The translations under genes were made by a program, and so were the position numbers. From contig CALXNS010000034.1 in assembly GCA_944389815.1 (NCBI GenBank), forward strand, positions 20,833 through 84,832: a stretch of DNA of 64,000 nucleotides, read 5' to 3'. This document shows, in pieces, positions 35,301-45,158 of the stretch (position 1 is its first letter; each line of letters begins with the position of its first letter). Under the pieces are notes generated by a model, which searched no databases, had not been told where the DNA came from, and worked only from the letters and a program-made list of their open reading frames with translations. This stretch comes from an uncultured Victivallis sp. (GTDB lineage: Bacteria > Verrucomicrobiota > Lentisphaeria > Victivallales > Victivallaceae).

Positions 35301-35329
35301 TTGCATTTTAAGCGAATTCATGGTATATT
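35301..35329 (+). promoter_or_regulatory. Candidate serC promoter
   Basis: TTGCAT (35301-35306), 17-base spacer, TATATT (35324-35329), about 45 bases before the serC start at 35373. Confidence 0.65.
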
Positions 35330-35372
35330 GGAAGATATTCACAAGGAACCCATCAACACAGGAGAGTCAATC

Positions 35373-36455
35373 ATGGCCATCTATAATTTTGCCGCCGGGC
35401 CGGCGATGCTGCCCAAAGCGGTGATGGAACGCGCTCAAGCCGAATTCACCAACTATCAGAATTGCGGGAGCGGAATCATGGAGCTCTCCCACCGCGGCAA
35501 GCTCTTCCAGCCGGTCATCGACCGCGCGGAAGCCAACGTGCGGGAACTCCTGAACATTTCCGATGATTATGCAGTGCTTTTCATCCAGGGCGGCGCGAGT
35601 CTGCAGTTCGCGATGCTCGCGATGAATCTGCTCAACGGCGGCGTCGCCGATTACGTCGACACCGGAGTCTGGAGCGCCAAGGCTGCCAAGGAGGCGGCGA
35701 TGTTCGGCACCGTCAATCTGGTTGCCTCCAGCAAGGCGACCAAATACGATCACATCCCCGCTCAGAGCGAATGGAAGCGTTCCGAAAACGCGGCTTATCT
35801 GCATATTACCAGCAACAACACCGTGGCCGGCACCCAGTATCAGGTGCTGCCGAAGCCGACGGCGGGAGTGCCGATGATCGCGGACATGTCCAGCGACATC
35901 ATGTCGCGCGTCTTCGACATCAATGATTTCGGCATGATTTACGCCGGAGCGCAGAAGAATCTCGGCCCCAGCGGCGTCGCGTTGGTCGTCATCCGCAAGG
36001 ATCTCGCCGCACGCACCGATGAGAGCAAAGTGCCGACCATGCTGCGTTACAGCACCTACATCGACAACGGTTCGATGTTCAACACGCCGCCGACGTTCGC
36101 CATCTACATGCTTGCGTTGATCACCGACTGGCTCAAGGGGATCGGCGGTGTTGCCGCGATTGAGAAGATCAACAATGAAAAGGCGGCCATCCTTTACGAT
36201 TTCCTCGACAATTCGACCTTCTTCAAGAGCCCGGTCGCAAAAGCCGACCGTTCGAGAATGAACGTCGTCTTCCGCACGCCGAGTGACGAACTTGACGCCG
36301 CATTCGTCAAGGAAGCAAAAGAGAACGGGCTCACCGATCTCAAGGGACACCGGCTGGTCGGCGGATGCCGCGCCAGCATCTACAATGCGATGCCGATCGA
36401 AGGAGTCAAGGCGCTGGTTGAATTCATGAAGAAATTCGAACTGGCGAACAAGTAA
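35373..36455 (+). CDS. serC: Phosphoserine aminotransferase
   Basis: A 360-residue PLP enzyme of serine (and pyridoxal) synthesis that transaminates 3-phosphohydroxypyruvate. MAIYNFAAGPAMLPKAVMER, GIMELSHRGKLFQPV, VLFIQGGASLQFAM and the Schiff-base lysine in IYAGAQKNLGPSGVALVV are diagnostic, with the C-terminal HRLVGGCRASIYNAMPIEGV. The start is set by GGAGAG 8 bases upstream and by the family N-terminus. It has its own promoter and a terminator, so it is a single-gene unit. Confidence 0.97.
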   Translation: MAIYNFAAGPAMLPKAVMERAQAEFTNYQNCGSGIMELSHRGKLFQPVIDRAEANVRELLNISDDYAVLFIQGGASLQFAMLAMNLLNGGVADYVDTGVWSAKAAKEAAMFGTVNLVASSKATKYDHIPAQSEWKRSENAAYLHITSNNTVAGTQYQVLPKPTAGVPMIADMSSDIMSRVFDINDFGMIYAGAQKNLGPSGVALVVIRKDLAARTDESKVPTMLRYSTYIDNGSMFNTPPTFAIYMLALITDWLKGIGGVAAIEKINNEKAAILYDFLDNSTFFKSPVAKADRSRMNVVFRTPSDELDAAFVKEAKENGLTDLKGHRLVGGCRASIYNAMPIEGVKALVEFMKKFELANK

Positions 36456-36475
36456 TTGTTCCGGATCGTCTTCCG

Positions 36476-36513
36476 CGGGAACCGGAGTTGCAGAGCTTCG
36501 GTTCCCGTTTTTT
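36476..36513 (+). terminator. Rho-independent terminator of serC
   Basis: CGGGAACCG (36476-36484) pairs with CGGTTCCCG (36499-36507), followed by six T. Confidence 0.88.
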
Positions 36514-36562
36514 ATTGTCCGAAAACAATGCCGGCGGATGGATGAACCATCCCCGAAAGGAA

Positions 36563-36591
36563 TTGACATTTCCCCGGACTGAAGATATATT
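36563..36591 (+). promoter_or_regulatory. Strong ugd promoter
   Basis: Exact -35 TTGACA (36563-36568), 17-base spacer, TATATT (36586-36591), about 45 bases before the ugd start. Confidence 0.75.
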
Positions 36592-36637
36592 AACGCGGGA
36601 AACGATCGAAGAAGATATCTCTTGAGGAGAAATGCAC

Positions 36638-38017
36638 ATGAAAAAGATTCTCTGTATCGGCGCTGGTTACGTCGGCGGCCCGACCATGGCGGTCATCGCG
36701 GATCGTTGTCCGGAATACCGGATCACCGTCGTCGACATCAATGAAAAGCGCATCGCCGCCTGGAATTCCGACCATCTGCCCATTTACGAACCCGGTCTCG
36801 AAGCGGTCGTCAAGCGATGCCGCAACCGCAATCTCTTTTATTCCAATGACATTCCCGGCTCGATCCGCGAAGCGGACATCATTTTCGTAAGCGTCAACAC
36901 TCCGACCAAAACCTTCGGCGCCGGCGCCGGAAAAGCAGCCGACCTCCAGTATCTCGAAAAAACCGCCCGCAGCATCGTCGAATATGCCGAGAACGACAAA
37001 ATCGTCGTCGAAAAAAGCACGTTGCCGGTACGTACCGCGCAGGCCATCAGCCGAATTCTTCACTCCAACACCAAGAATCTTAAATTCCAGATCATCTCCA
37101 ACCCGGAATTCCTCGCCGAAGGCACCGCCATCGCCGACCTGGAAAATCCCGACCGCGTGCTCATCGGCGGCATGGAAACTCCGGAAGGGAAAAAGGCCAT
37201 CGCTGAAGTCGCCGCCATTTACGAACACTGGGTTCCGCGCGAACGGATCATCACCACCAATTTGTGGAGCAGCGAGTTGACCAAGCTGGTCTCCAACGCC
37301 CTGCTGGCACAGCGCGTCTCCTCGGTCAACAGCATCTCGGCTCTCTGCGAAAAAACCGGCGCGAACATCTCCGAAGTGACCGCTGCCGCCGGGCGCGACA
37401 GCCGCATCGGTCCGAAATTCCTCACCGCGAGCATCGGGTTCGGCGGATCCTGTTTCAAGAAGGACATTCTCAATTTAGTCTATCTCTGCGGTTATTACGG
37501 ACTCCAGGAGGTCGCCGACTACTGGGAACAGGTCGTAAAGATGAATGATTTCCAGGCGCGCCGGTTCGTCGCCAACATGCTGGCCGCCATGTTCAACACC
37601 GTCGCGGACAAAAAAATCGCCATTCTCGGGTTCGCATTCAAGGCCGATACCGGCGACACCCGCGAATCCCCCGCGATCGCGGTCTGCCGGCAACTGCTCG
37701 ACGAACACGCAAAACTGGCCATTCACGACCCGAAGGCGCTCGACAACGCCAGAACCGATCTCGAAGACGCTCGCGGAATCATCGATTTCTGTGAAGACCC
37801 GTATGACGCAGTCAAAAACGCTCACGCAATCGCATTGATGACCGACTGGAGTTGTTTCCGACGTCTGGATTTCCGCAGGATCTTCGATCTGATGGAGAAG
37901 CCGGCATTCCTTTTCGACGGGCGCAATCTGCTCGACCATGAAGCTCTTTACCGGATCGGGTTCAACGTCTACCCGATCGGCCGCAAGGCGCTGACCCATT
38001 TCCCGGCCGCCAATTGA
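36638..38017 (+). CDS. ugd: UDP-glucose 6-dehydrogenase
   Basis: A 459-residue nucleotide-sugar dehydrogenase that oxidises UDP-glucose to UDP-glucuronate. The Rossmann start [68 protein letters not shown] and the catalytic cysteine in [16 protein letters not shown] are diagnostic. The sequence is of the animal/plant-like long type ([20 protein letters not shown]), which is less common in bacteria than the 390-residue type. Of two nearby ATGs (36632 and 36638) the second has GAGGAG at the right distance (8 bases). It supplies glucuronate for surface polysaccharide or LPS. Confidence 0.95.
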   Translation: MKKILCIGAGYVGGPTMAVIADRCPEYRITVVDINEKRIAAWNSDHLPIYEPGLEAVVKRCRNRNLFYSNDIPGSIREADIIFVSVNTPTKTFGAGAGKAADLQYLEKTARSIVEYAENDKIVVEKSTLPVRTAQAISRILHSNTKNLKFQIISNPEFLAEGTAIADLENPDRVLIGGMETPEGKKAIAEVAAIYEHWVPRERIITTNLWSSELTKLVSNALLAQRVSSVNSISALCEKTGANISEVTAAAGRDSRIGPKFLTASIGFGGSCFKKDILNLVYLCGYYGLQEVADYWEQVVKMNDFQARRFVANMLAAMFNTVADKKIAILGFAFKADTGDTRESPAIAVCRQLLDEHAKLAIHDPKALDNARTDLEDARGIIDFCEDPYDAVKNAHAIALMTDWSCFRRLDFRRIFDLMEKPAFLFDGRNLLDHEALYRIGFNVYPIGRKALTHFPAAN

Positions 38018-38060
38018 ACGGTTCCGTCGCCGCAACTGAAACTGCGGCGGCGGAATCCCC

Positions 38061-39513
38061 TCAGGCGGCGTCCGCTCGTGAAAGCGATGATGGAAGCGGC
38101 GGCCGGTAATGATCCGGTCCGCCGCGCCTGCGCCATCCCCGGTAGAGAACGAAGAACGAAATCAAGGCGCCGATGGTGAAGAGAAAATCCCATGCGTAAA
38201 TATATTGATAATCGTCGAGCAGATCGAACAACATCCCGCCGCCCATGCCGCATAACGCCATGAATGCCGCCCGCAGCAGCGCGTTGGCCGAACTGAACTG
38301 CCCGTAATACTCTTTCGGCAGAATCGCCACGAAACACGGCAGCGTCGCCGCCCCCTGAATCGTATAGACGACCGACAAAAGTAAACTGGATATGTAGAAT
38401 GTCACGAAGTCATTAACGTAAAAGAAACTTACGATATTCACCACCACCACCAGAAACAATCCGGCCGCGTACACCCGCAACGCGTGGAATCTGTCCACCA
38501 GAAAGCCCACCGGCAAACTCAACACCAGCCCGATCACTCCACCCCAGCCCATCACGTTCCCGTACTCCTGATACGACAACCCGAGCGATTCCTGCGCGTA
38601 AAGAAAATTGAACATCGCCCGACAGATCGTGGAGACGTCACTCAATGCGATCATGATGAAAAATCCATAGTAAAACGGAATGCTGTAACACTCCCGGAAA
38701 TAACTGCGAACCATTTTGCACAACGAAAACTCTTCGTCCGAATCCGAGGCCGGATACGCCCCTTCCCGAACCGTCTTTCCCATAAAAAAGATCGTCACCA
38801 AGATAGAACAACGCCACTCCGGTGAAAAGCCAGTGAAAATAGTTCTCCCCCAGCGGCAGAAGATACCGCGGAAACAAAAAGCCCACCAGAGAACCGATCA
38901 CCTGAAAAAGCGCCATGAACCGACCGATGAATTTCTCCGGTATCACATCCGGAAACAGGTAGTAAATGATCGAACCGACAATCAGAAAGAAAATCTGATA
39001 TCCGATCGACAATACGCCGAGCAGCAACAGCGAAACTCTTTCTGAAAATGCGACCGATTTACAGACAATCGGCGCCCAGCCGATCAAAATCAGAAACAGC
39101 GACACGAACGGCGCCGAATACAGAACGTACGGCATTCGCCTCCCCAGTGCGCTCCGCAGACGGTCGCTGCGGAAACTCACCACCGGAGTGATGATCATGT
39201 TGAGCACATACGGAATCGACGTAATGAAAACGGCAATGAGCGCATTGGAAGCTCCCAGCTTCTTCATCTCGACCGGAAGCAGCGCCCCCACCAGCGACGA
39301 CATCAGAAAAAAACCGAACGCGCCGACCGAAATCAGCAGCACCGTCATCCGCAATCCCGCGCCGGTGTAGATCAGCGTACCGACCCGGCCGCCGCCCGCA
39401 TCGGCCTTCTCCGCGTCCGCCGCCGTCAGGGGATGATAACCGGAACCATTCCGCCACAGGAATTTCGGTTCATTCAACTCCGAACTTGAATCCATATCAC
39501 TCATTGTTTTCAT
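38061..39513 (-). pseudogene. MFS (GPH/SLC45-like) sugar transporter interrupted by a frameshift
   Basis: Two consecutive minus-strand frames together give one normal-sized 12-helix carrier of about 480 residues. The first (from 39513) holds six helices and the motif FRSDRLRSALGRRMPYVLYS typical of GPH and sucrose-type symporters; it reads correctly through HWLFTGVALFYL and then runs out of frame. The second frame takes over at VTIFFMGKTVREG and continues to 38061 with the remaining helices (RAMFNFLYAQESLGLSYQEY, LPVGFLVDRFHALRVYAAG). The shift of one base falls near 38799-38805, in CTTGGTGACG on the coding strand. It may be a recent inactivation or a sequencing error. The ATG at 39513 overlaps the stop of the metallo-hydrolase gene (ATGA). 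Confidence 0.75.
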
Positions 39514-40364
39514 TCCGTTTGGGCGTCGGACCGTGTCGGTACGGCAATGCGCATCCCATCGTAACCGGGCTCCATGCCGAAGGGCGCGAGCAGCCCTTCC
39601 AGTTCGTGGTGAAGACGCGCTCCCGCGCCGTGACCGAAATGCACGGCGACCACCCGGGTTTTGTCGTCGGCAATCCCAAGTTCACGCAATTGCTCGACAA
39701 TGGATCCGCCATTGGGAACGCCCAGATGCGATTCATGCCGATCCTCCATTCCCCAGGTGGCGTCTATCGTCATGAGATCAAGTCGGCATCCGGCAAGTTG
39801 CCGCAGCGTCGCTTCCGGAAACACATCCGTATCTCCGGAGATCAACAGCGTCCGGCCGGGCGATTCAAAGAGATACATTAAAGATTGTTCCGGCGACGTA
39901 TGGTTCGCCGCAAGCGCCGTCACCTTCCACCCCTCCTCCGGAAGCTCGATGCTTTTTCCGGGTTCCATCCGCACCGGAATCAACCGATTTTTCTCCCAGT
40001 TCCCGCCGATCGCGCGTTCGATCAACGCCAATGATTCCTTATTGCCGTAAACACGCAGCCACCCGGCTTCGCCTGCCGGCAGCTGCGACACGCCGCGGCT
40101 CCAGAAATCCATCGGAAAGAGATGATCCTCATGGCTGTGCGTGATGAAAACATGACGCAACTTCCACGGTTCGAGGCCATAACGGAACGCCTGCGCAACC
40201 GAATCCGGCCCCCAGTCGATGCGGATTGTGTCGCCAAGCTGAAATGCCGTGCGCGTCCGGATATTTTTTCCACCGGCCGCGCGCGCCTTGACGCAGAAAT
40301 CACACAGACACCATCCCGAAGGAATCCCTTCGGACGCACCGGAACCCAGTATCAGAAACTCCAT
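39510..40364 (-). CDS. MBL-fold metallo-hydrolase (PhnP-like)
   Basis: A 284-residue beta-lactamase-superfamily hydrolase. The metal motif is FITHSHEDHLFPMDF (HxHxDH), with further ligands in NHTSPEQSLMYLFES, LLISGDTDVFPE and the C-terminal VAVHFGHGAG. The N-terminus MEFLILGSGASEGIPSGWCL with WCLCDFCVKAR is the Cys-containing pattern of PhnP-like phosphodiesterases. The start at 40364 has GGGAGGGG just upstream. It is translationally coupled to the frameshifted sugar transporter. Substrate unknown; a cyclic phosphate or a lactone is possible. Confidence 0.8.
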   Translation of the reverse strand: MEFLILGSGASEGIPSGWCLCDFCVKARAAGGKNIRTRTAFQLGDTIRIDWGPDSVAQAFRYGLEPWKLRHVFITHSHEDHLFPMDFWSRGVSQLPAGEAGWLRVYGNKESLALIERAIGGNWEKNRLIPVRMEPGKSIELPEEGWKVTALAANHTSPEQSLMYLFESPGRTLLISGDTDVFPEATLRQLAGCRLDLMTIDATWGMEDRHESHLGVPNGGSIVEQLRELGIADDKTRVVAVHFGHGAGARLHHELEGLLAPFGMEPGYDGMRIAVPTRSDAQTE

Positions 40365-40520
40365 AGCCCCTCCCGTCGTAAGACTGCTGGTTATCTTTTC
40401 GTAACTGAAGAAAAATCCCGAACACAGAGATAATCTCCCGGAATCCGGACACACTCCGAATACCAATCCGGATCCCCGAATTCGGACAAGTAAAGCTCTG
40501 CGGCGAATGAATATACAAAT

Positions 40521-42434
40521 TCACCGGCGGCTGACGGCCGCCGCCGGAGGTACGGAAGGAGGCGCCGTTTCCCGTTGGACGATTTCCCGGACGGCATCGA
40601 CGATGCCGCGCAGGAGAATCAACAGCAGCAATCCGGCGTAAAAATAGGCGTTCCCGGCAAAATAAACCACCCCAAATACCACCAGTGTCACTGCCGCATT
40701 CCGATTCCCGCTCCGCCAGAACCGCACCGCCATCACTCCGATCCCGGCGATCAGGAGCCACATGATCCCGCGTCCCATCGCCGCCGGTATTCCGAACGAA
40801 CCGATGCCGAACCGTGCCGCCGAAGGCGCCACCAGTACCAGCGACAACGCAATCAACCCCATCGCGATGAACCGTTCACGCTTTTCCGGTATCGTCCAGA
40901 GTTCCAGCGCCGCGAATCCGGCCAGCATCGGCAGCACCGTCGGCAGAATGAACCGCAACGCGTCGCAGAAGGTGTGACTGTATCCGAAGAAAAACCAGAT
41001 CACCGGAACCACCCAGAGCGCGAAAAGCGTCCGCCAATAGCGTTGCCGCATGCAGAGCAATCCGGTAATTCCGAGCGCCCACAGCGCATAATTCGCATCC
41101 GCCAGCTGCCGGATGTTGCGCCCCTTGAGGAACGTATGCCAGGTAAAACCCGCGGTCGGCCGGTCGATCTCCGCCCAATCGGTGTAATGCAGCACATATC
41201 CGAAGGTCAACGGATTGCCGAATTGATGCATGTTCACCCACAACTGGAACCCGAACACCACAAAAAATCCCACTGCCGCCGCCACCATCGGAATGACCAC
41301 ACTGCGCCATTCGCGAAACCGCACCTCGTATTGCCGGAGCCCCAGATAACACAACGCCGGAGCGAACAAAATATTGTTGATCCGAACCAGACAGCAGAAC
41401 CCGAACACCCCGCCAAGCACCACCGCCCACCGCCGGCGCGCCGGCAAACGCAGCAGCAGATAAAACGTCAAAAGCACCATCAACATTCCGGGCGTATCGC
41501 TCATCGCATTGAAACCGCTTCCGATCGCCATGCGGTAATAATCCCACGGTCCGCCGGGCAGCCATTTGAAAAGCGATGCGAAAAGTTCCCGGTTCCAATC
41601 CTCCATGTGAAACGCGAAGAACGGCCACACCGCCCACAACAAAATCGGTACCAGCGCCTGCCGGTTCGAAAACCCCAGCTGCCGGAGCAGCGCAAAACCC
41701 ACCGCCAGCGCCGCCGGCGCCAGCACCAGCCCGGAAAAATAATCGAACGCCAGCGCGATGTCGTAGAATTCCGAGGCGTTGCACAACAATATGAACGGCA
41801 GATAAAAAAATCCATTCCCGACCGTGAAGCTCCACGGCCCGTCAAACCGCCCCTGAAGCATCTCCTTCATCGTTCGGAAATACCCCGGATCATCCGCCGC
41901 CGCCGGAATCACGTTGTTGAAATCGATGAGCTGCGTCAGAAGAAGAAGTTGGCGCAGCAGCACCGCGAAAAGACAGAACATCACCGCTTCTTCCCGGCTC
42001 CCCGGAACCAGTTTCCCTTCCCGGACGCGCCGCATGTAACGCAAAAGCAAAACCACCAGCGCCGCGCCGAGCATTCCGGTCAGGCCGATTCTCCAGAGCG
42101 GTTGATCCGGCGCTGGATAGAATCGGCGGTCAACAAAGGCGTCATCAACAAAATGCAATTCCGGAGAGACATAACCGATCCGCGCCTTATCCCTCTTTTC
42201 CGAAAATCTCCCGTAGTCGGAAGTCATGCCGTATTTGAAATAATAACTCAGCGGATGCGTCGCGGAAAAATGATACCGCAACTCCAGCTCTTCCGGAAAC
42301 GGCGCCGGAATCCCACCGATTATCCGGGAGTTGAAATCCGGCTTCTCAAATACCGGATAAACCCAGCTCGCTGCCGGAACAACGCAGCAGATGAAGAAAC
42401 TGATGATGACTCCAAACCAATATCGTTTCTTCAT
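40521..42434 (-). CDS. Polytopic membrane glycosyltransferase-like protein (GT39/ArnT-like)
   Basis: A 637-residue inner-membrane protein with an N-terminal signal anchor (KKRYWFGVIISFFICCVVPA), a periplasmic segment of about 90 residues (FPEELELRYHFSATHPLSYY) and about 10-11 further hydrophobic helices. The plan, including an acidic residue pair after the first helix (FEKPDFNSR) and the loop EDWNRELFASLFKWLPGG, is like that of lipid-phosphate-dependent GT-C glycosyltransferases such as ArnT/PMT, but I cannot identify a specific family. It lies in a run with glmS, waaA and thiC, so an envelope-sugar role is plausible. Confidence 0.6.
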   Translation of the reverse strand: MKKRYWFGVIISFFICCVVPAASWVYPVFEKPDFNSRIIGGIPAPFPEELELRYHFSATHPLSYYFKYGMTSDYGRFSEKRDKARIGYVSPELHFVDDAFVDRRFYPAPDQPLWRIGLTGMLGAALVVLLLRYMRRVREGKLVPGSREEAVMFCLFAVLLRQLLLLTQLIDFNNVIPAAADDPGYFRTMKEMLQGRFDGPWSFTVGNGFFYLPFILLCNASEFYDIALAFDYFSGLVLAPAALAVGFALLRQLGFSNRQALVPILLWAVWPFFAFHMEDWNRELFASLFKWLPGGPWDYYRMAIGSGFNAMSDTPGMLMVLLTFYLLLRLPARRRWAVVLGGVFGFCCLVRINNILFAPALCYLGLRQYEVRFREWRSVVIPMVAAAVGFFVVFGFQLWVNMHQFGNPLTFGYVLHYTDWAEIDRPTAGFTWHTFLKGRNIRQLADANYALWALGITGLLCMRQRYWRTLFALWVVPVIWFFFGYSHTFCDALRFILPTVLPMLAGFAALELWTIPEKRERFIAMGLIALSLVLVAPSAARFGIGSFGIPAAMGRGIMWLLIAGIGVMAVRFWRSGNRNAAVTLVVFGVVYFAGNAYFYAGLLLLILLRGIVDAVREIVQRETAPPSVPPAAAVSRR

Positions 42435-42532
42435 ACATCACTCTCCTTCATTCCCGCCCCGCGCCTCGATGTTGCCCGGCGCTTCTTCCGCACCGGGCCG
42501 CCGCCCGGCGGCCGGATTCCGGTGCAGTTAAC

Positions 42533-43834
42533 TTAAATGTCGCGGCTGATCCGCATCGAACAGAAATTCGGCCCGCACATCGTGCAGAAATGTTCCCCGT
42601 CGCCGCTGCCGTGATCCGGCGGCAGCGAACGCTCTTCAAGCGCTTCACGGCGCAGTTCCCGCGCCCGCTCCGGATCGAGGGCATATTCGAACTGCTTCTC
42701 CCAGTCGAAATCCGCCCGCGCCTGGCTGATCGCATCATCCCGGTCGCGCGCGCCGGGCCGCCCGAGCGCGATATCCGCCGCGTGCGCCGCAATCTTGTAG
42801 GCGATCACCCCTTCACGCACATCGCGGGCGTTGGGCAGGCCGATATGTTCCTTGGGCGTCACGTAACAGAGCATCGCCGCGCCCGAATAGGCCGCCATCG
42901 TCGCTCCAATCGCGCTGGTGATGTGATCGTAACCAGGTGCACAATCGGTCACGACCGGACCAAGCACGTAAAACGGCGCGTCATCGCACAATTCGCGCTC
43001 CTTATGCATATTCATCGCAACTTCGTTGAAGGGAATGTGTCCCGGCCCCTCCACCATCGCCTGCACATCCGCGGCGCGGCAGCGGCGAACCAGTTCGCCG
43101 AGCACCTCCAGTTCCGCAAACTGCGCCTCGTCGCTGGCGTCGGCCAGACAACCGGGACGCATGCCGTCGCCCAGCGACAGCGTCACGTCGTATTCGCGGC
43201 AGATCTCCAGAATCTCATCGAACGCGGTATAGAACGGGTTCTCGCACTGATTCTTCTTCATCCACGCCGCCAGAATCGATCCACCCCGGCTGACGATCCG
43301 CAATTTCCGCTTCCGCGCCAGCGGCAGCTGCGCGGCCAGCAGCCCGGCATGGATCGTCATGTAATCCACGCCCTGTTCGGCCTGTTCGCGCATCACGTCA
43401 AGGATGAGCTTTTCTGTGAGATTGTCCACCGTACCGCAACGCGCGAGCACTTCGTACATCGGCACGGTCCCGATCGGCGCGGGACTGTTCGCAAGAATCG
43501 TTTTGCGGATCTGCGCAATGTTTCCGCCCGTGCTCAAATCCATCACCGTATCCGCACCGCACCGCAGCGCGTGACGCAGTTTCTCCAACTCCTTCTGCGG
43601 GCAGCTGGCCAGTTCCGAATTGCCGATGTTGGCGTTGATCTTCGTTTTAAGCGCCCGACCGATTCCGATCGGCTTCAAATTCTCGTGCCGGATGTTCGCC
43701 GGAATCACGATCGTCCCTGCGGCAACCCCCGCACGAATCATTTCCGGATCGACACACTCCGTCTCGGCAACCATCTTCATCGCCGGCGTAACAATATTCG
43801 CCTTCGCCTGCGCCGGTTGGGTCATGCAATTCAC
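42533..43834 (-). CDS. thiC: Phosphomethylpyrimidine synthase
   Basis: A 433-residue radical SAM enzyme that makes the hydroxymethylpyrimidine phosphate moiety of thiamine from AIR. The 4Fe-4S motif [13 protein letters not shown] (CxxCxxxxC) is at the C-terminus, and [39 protein letters not shown] and [20 protein letters not shown] are diagnostic. It is the short type without the N-terminal extension of the E. coli enzyme. It starts 18 bases after waaA, so no room is left for the TPP riboswitch that often precedes thiC. Confidence 0.96.
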   Translation of the reverse strand: MNCMTQPAQAKANIVTPAMKMVAETECVDPEMIRAGVAAGTIVIPANIRHENLKPIGIGRALKTKINANIGNSELASCPQKELEKLRHALRCGADTVMDLSTGGNIAQIRKTILANSPAPIGTVPMYEVLARCGTVDNLTEKLILDVMREQAEQGVDYMTIHAGLLAAQLPLARKRKLRIVSRGGSILAAWMKKNQCENPFYTAFDEILEICREYDVTLSLGDGMRPGCLADASDEAQFAELEVLGELVRRCRAADVQAMVEGPGHIPFNEVAMNMHKERELCDDAPFYVLGPVVTDCAPGYDHITSAIGATMAAYSGAAMLCYVTPKEHIGLPNARDVREGVIAYKIAAHAADIALGRPGARDRDDAISQARADFDWEKQFEYALDPERARELRREALEERSLPPDHGSGDGEHFCTMCGPNFCSMRISRDI

Positions 43835-43851
43835 TTCTCAACGCTCCAATA

Positions 43852-45138
43852 TTATTTATGATTCAAAATCTGTTCCAGTTCGTCAATCGTTCGTTCGGTG
43901 GCGCCGGCATGACGCCGGATCGCCGTACCGGCCCGTCTCCCGAGATCGCGCCGCAACGCGTCATCGTTCAAAAGTTTGCGCAGTACCGGTTCGAGTTCGG
44001 CGTCCGATGTCACCGCCGCCACGGCGTTCTCCTGAAGCAGCACCTTCAGGATGAACCGGAAATTCCGCAACACATGTCCGGTCACAATCGCCTTGTCCAG
44101 CAGCGCCGGCTCAATCAGATTGTGCCCCTCGTCGTGTCCGGCCAGGCTCTTGCCCATGATCACCAGATCGGCGCCGTTCATCAATTTGAGCATCTCGCCG
44201 GTCGTGTCGGCCAGCAGAACCTCCACCGGTTCAGGCGCGCTCTTTTGTTCGCTGCGCCGTGCAAAACGCAACCCGCGCGCCCGCAGCATTTCGGCGATCT
44301 CCGCACCGCGTTCCGCATGCCGGGGCACCAGCACCAGCCGCAGATCGGGAAATTCGTCGCGCAGCCGCAGGAACGTCTCCGCAATCAGATCCTCCTCCCC
44401 CGAATGTGTACTCGCCGCCAACACGATCCGATGCGGTCCCGCACCGAAATAATCCTCGAATTGAGCCGGCGGAAGATTTTCCGGCACCTTCTGGTCAAAT
44501 TTCAAATTCCCGGAAACGACGACGTTCGCATGCGGCGACACCATCCGGTAACGCTCCGCGTCCGCCTCGCTCTGCACGCTCAATAAATTGAACTTCCGCA
44601 GCAACGGCCCGAAAAAGATCCGCGCCCGGCGGTACCCGCGTGCCGAATGATCCGACATCCGACCGTTCACCAGCACCACCGGAATTCCCTTCCGTCGGCT
44701 CTCGACAACCATATTCGGCCAGATTTCCGTCTCGAAGATCACCAGCATCGACGGCTTCACCACCTGAAGCGTCCGGCGCACCATCCAGAGAAAATCAATC
44801 GGACAGAAGATCGCCGCGCACCCTTCCGGCAACTGCCGGCGCACCAGTTCCTGCCCGGTCGTGGTCGTCGTCGATATCACGAACTTCCGTTCCGGACAAC
44901 GCTTCAGGTACGCACGTACCAGCGAGAGCGCCACAACCGCTTCACCCACACTCACCGCGTGAACCCACACCGCGCCGTGAAACGCTTCCAGTTCCCTGCG
45001 CCGCTCCGATGAAAAATGACCGAACCGTTCGCTGAACGTCCCCTTCCAGCCCGGACGATTCCGGTATTTCAGATAAAGCCCCGGCACAAAGAATAGAAAT
45101 CCCAGCGGGAAAAACAAGTTGTAGATAAAGCTGAACAT
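43852..45138 (-). CDS. waaA: 3-deoxy-D-manno-octulosonic acid (Kdo) transferase
   Basis: A 428-residue GT30 enzyme that adds Kdo to lipid A. The N-terminal membrane anchor MFSFIYNLFFPLGFLFFVPG is followed by HAVSVGEAVVALSLVRAYLK (family signature), ETEIWPNMVVESRRKGIPVV and the C-terminal MGKSLAGHDEGHNLIEPALL. The start at 45138 is chosen because the anchor begins there. It lies 20 bases downstream of glmS and 17 upstream of thiC. Together with the GT9 gene it shows that the organism makes lipid A-Kdo. Confidence 0.96.
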   Translation of the reverse strand: MFSFIYNLFFPLGFLFFVPGLYLKYRNRPGWKGTFSERFGHFSSERRRELEAFHGAVWVHAVSVGEAVVALSLVRAYLKRCPERKFVISTTTTTGQELVRRQLPEGCAAIFCPIDFLWMVRRTLQVVKPSMLVIFETEIWPNMVVESRRKGIPVVLVNGRMSDHSARGYRRARIFFGPLLRKFNLLSVQSEADAERYRMVSPHANVVVSGNLKFDQKVPENLPPAQFEDYFGAGPHRIVLAASTHSGEEDLIAETFLRLRDEFPDLRLVLVPRHAERGAEIAEMLRARGLRFARRSEQKSAPEPVEVLLADTTGEMLKLMNGADLVIMGKSLAGHDEGHNLIEPALLDKAIVTGHVLRNFRFILKVLLQENAVAAVTSDAELEPVLRKLLNDDALRRDLGRRAGTAIRRHAGATERTIDELEQILNHK

Positions 45139-45158
45139 CTTCCGTTCCTGATGAATTG

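Noticed and set aside
40575..42536. 653-codon plus-strand frame opposite the membrane glycosyltransferase
   Set aside because: His/Arg/Gln-rich, no hydrophobic or family pattern, and fully antisense to a protein with clear membrane helices.
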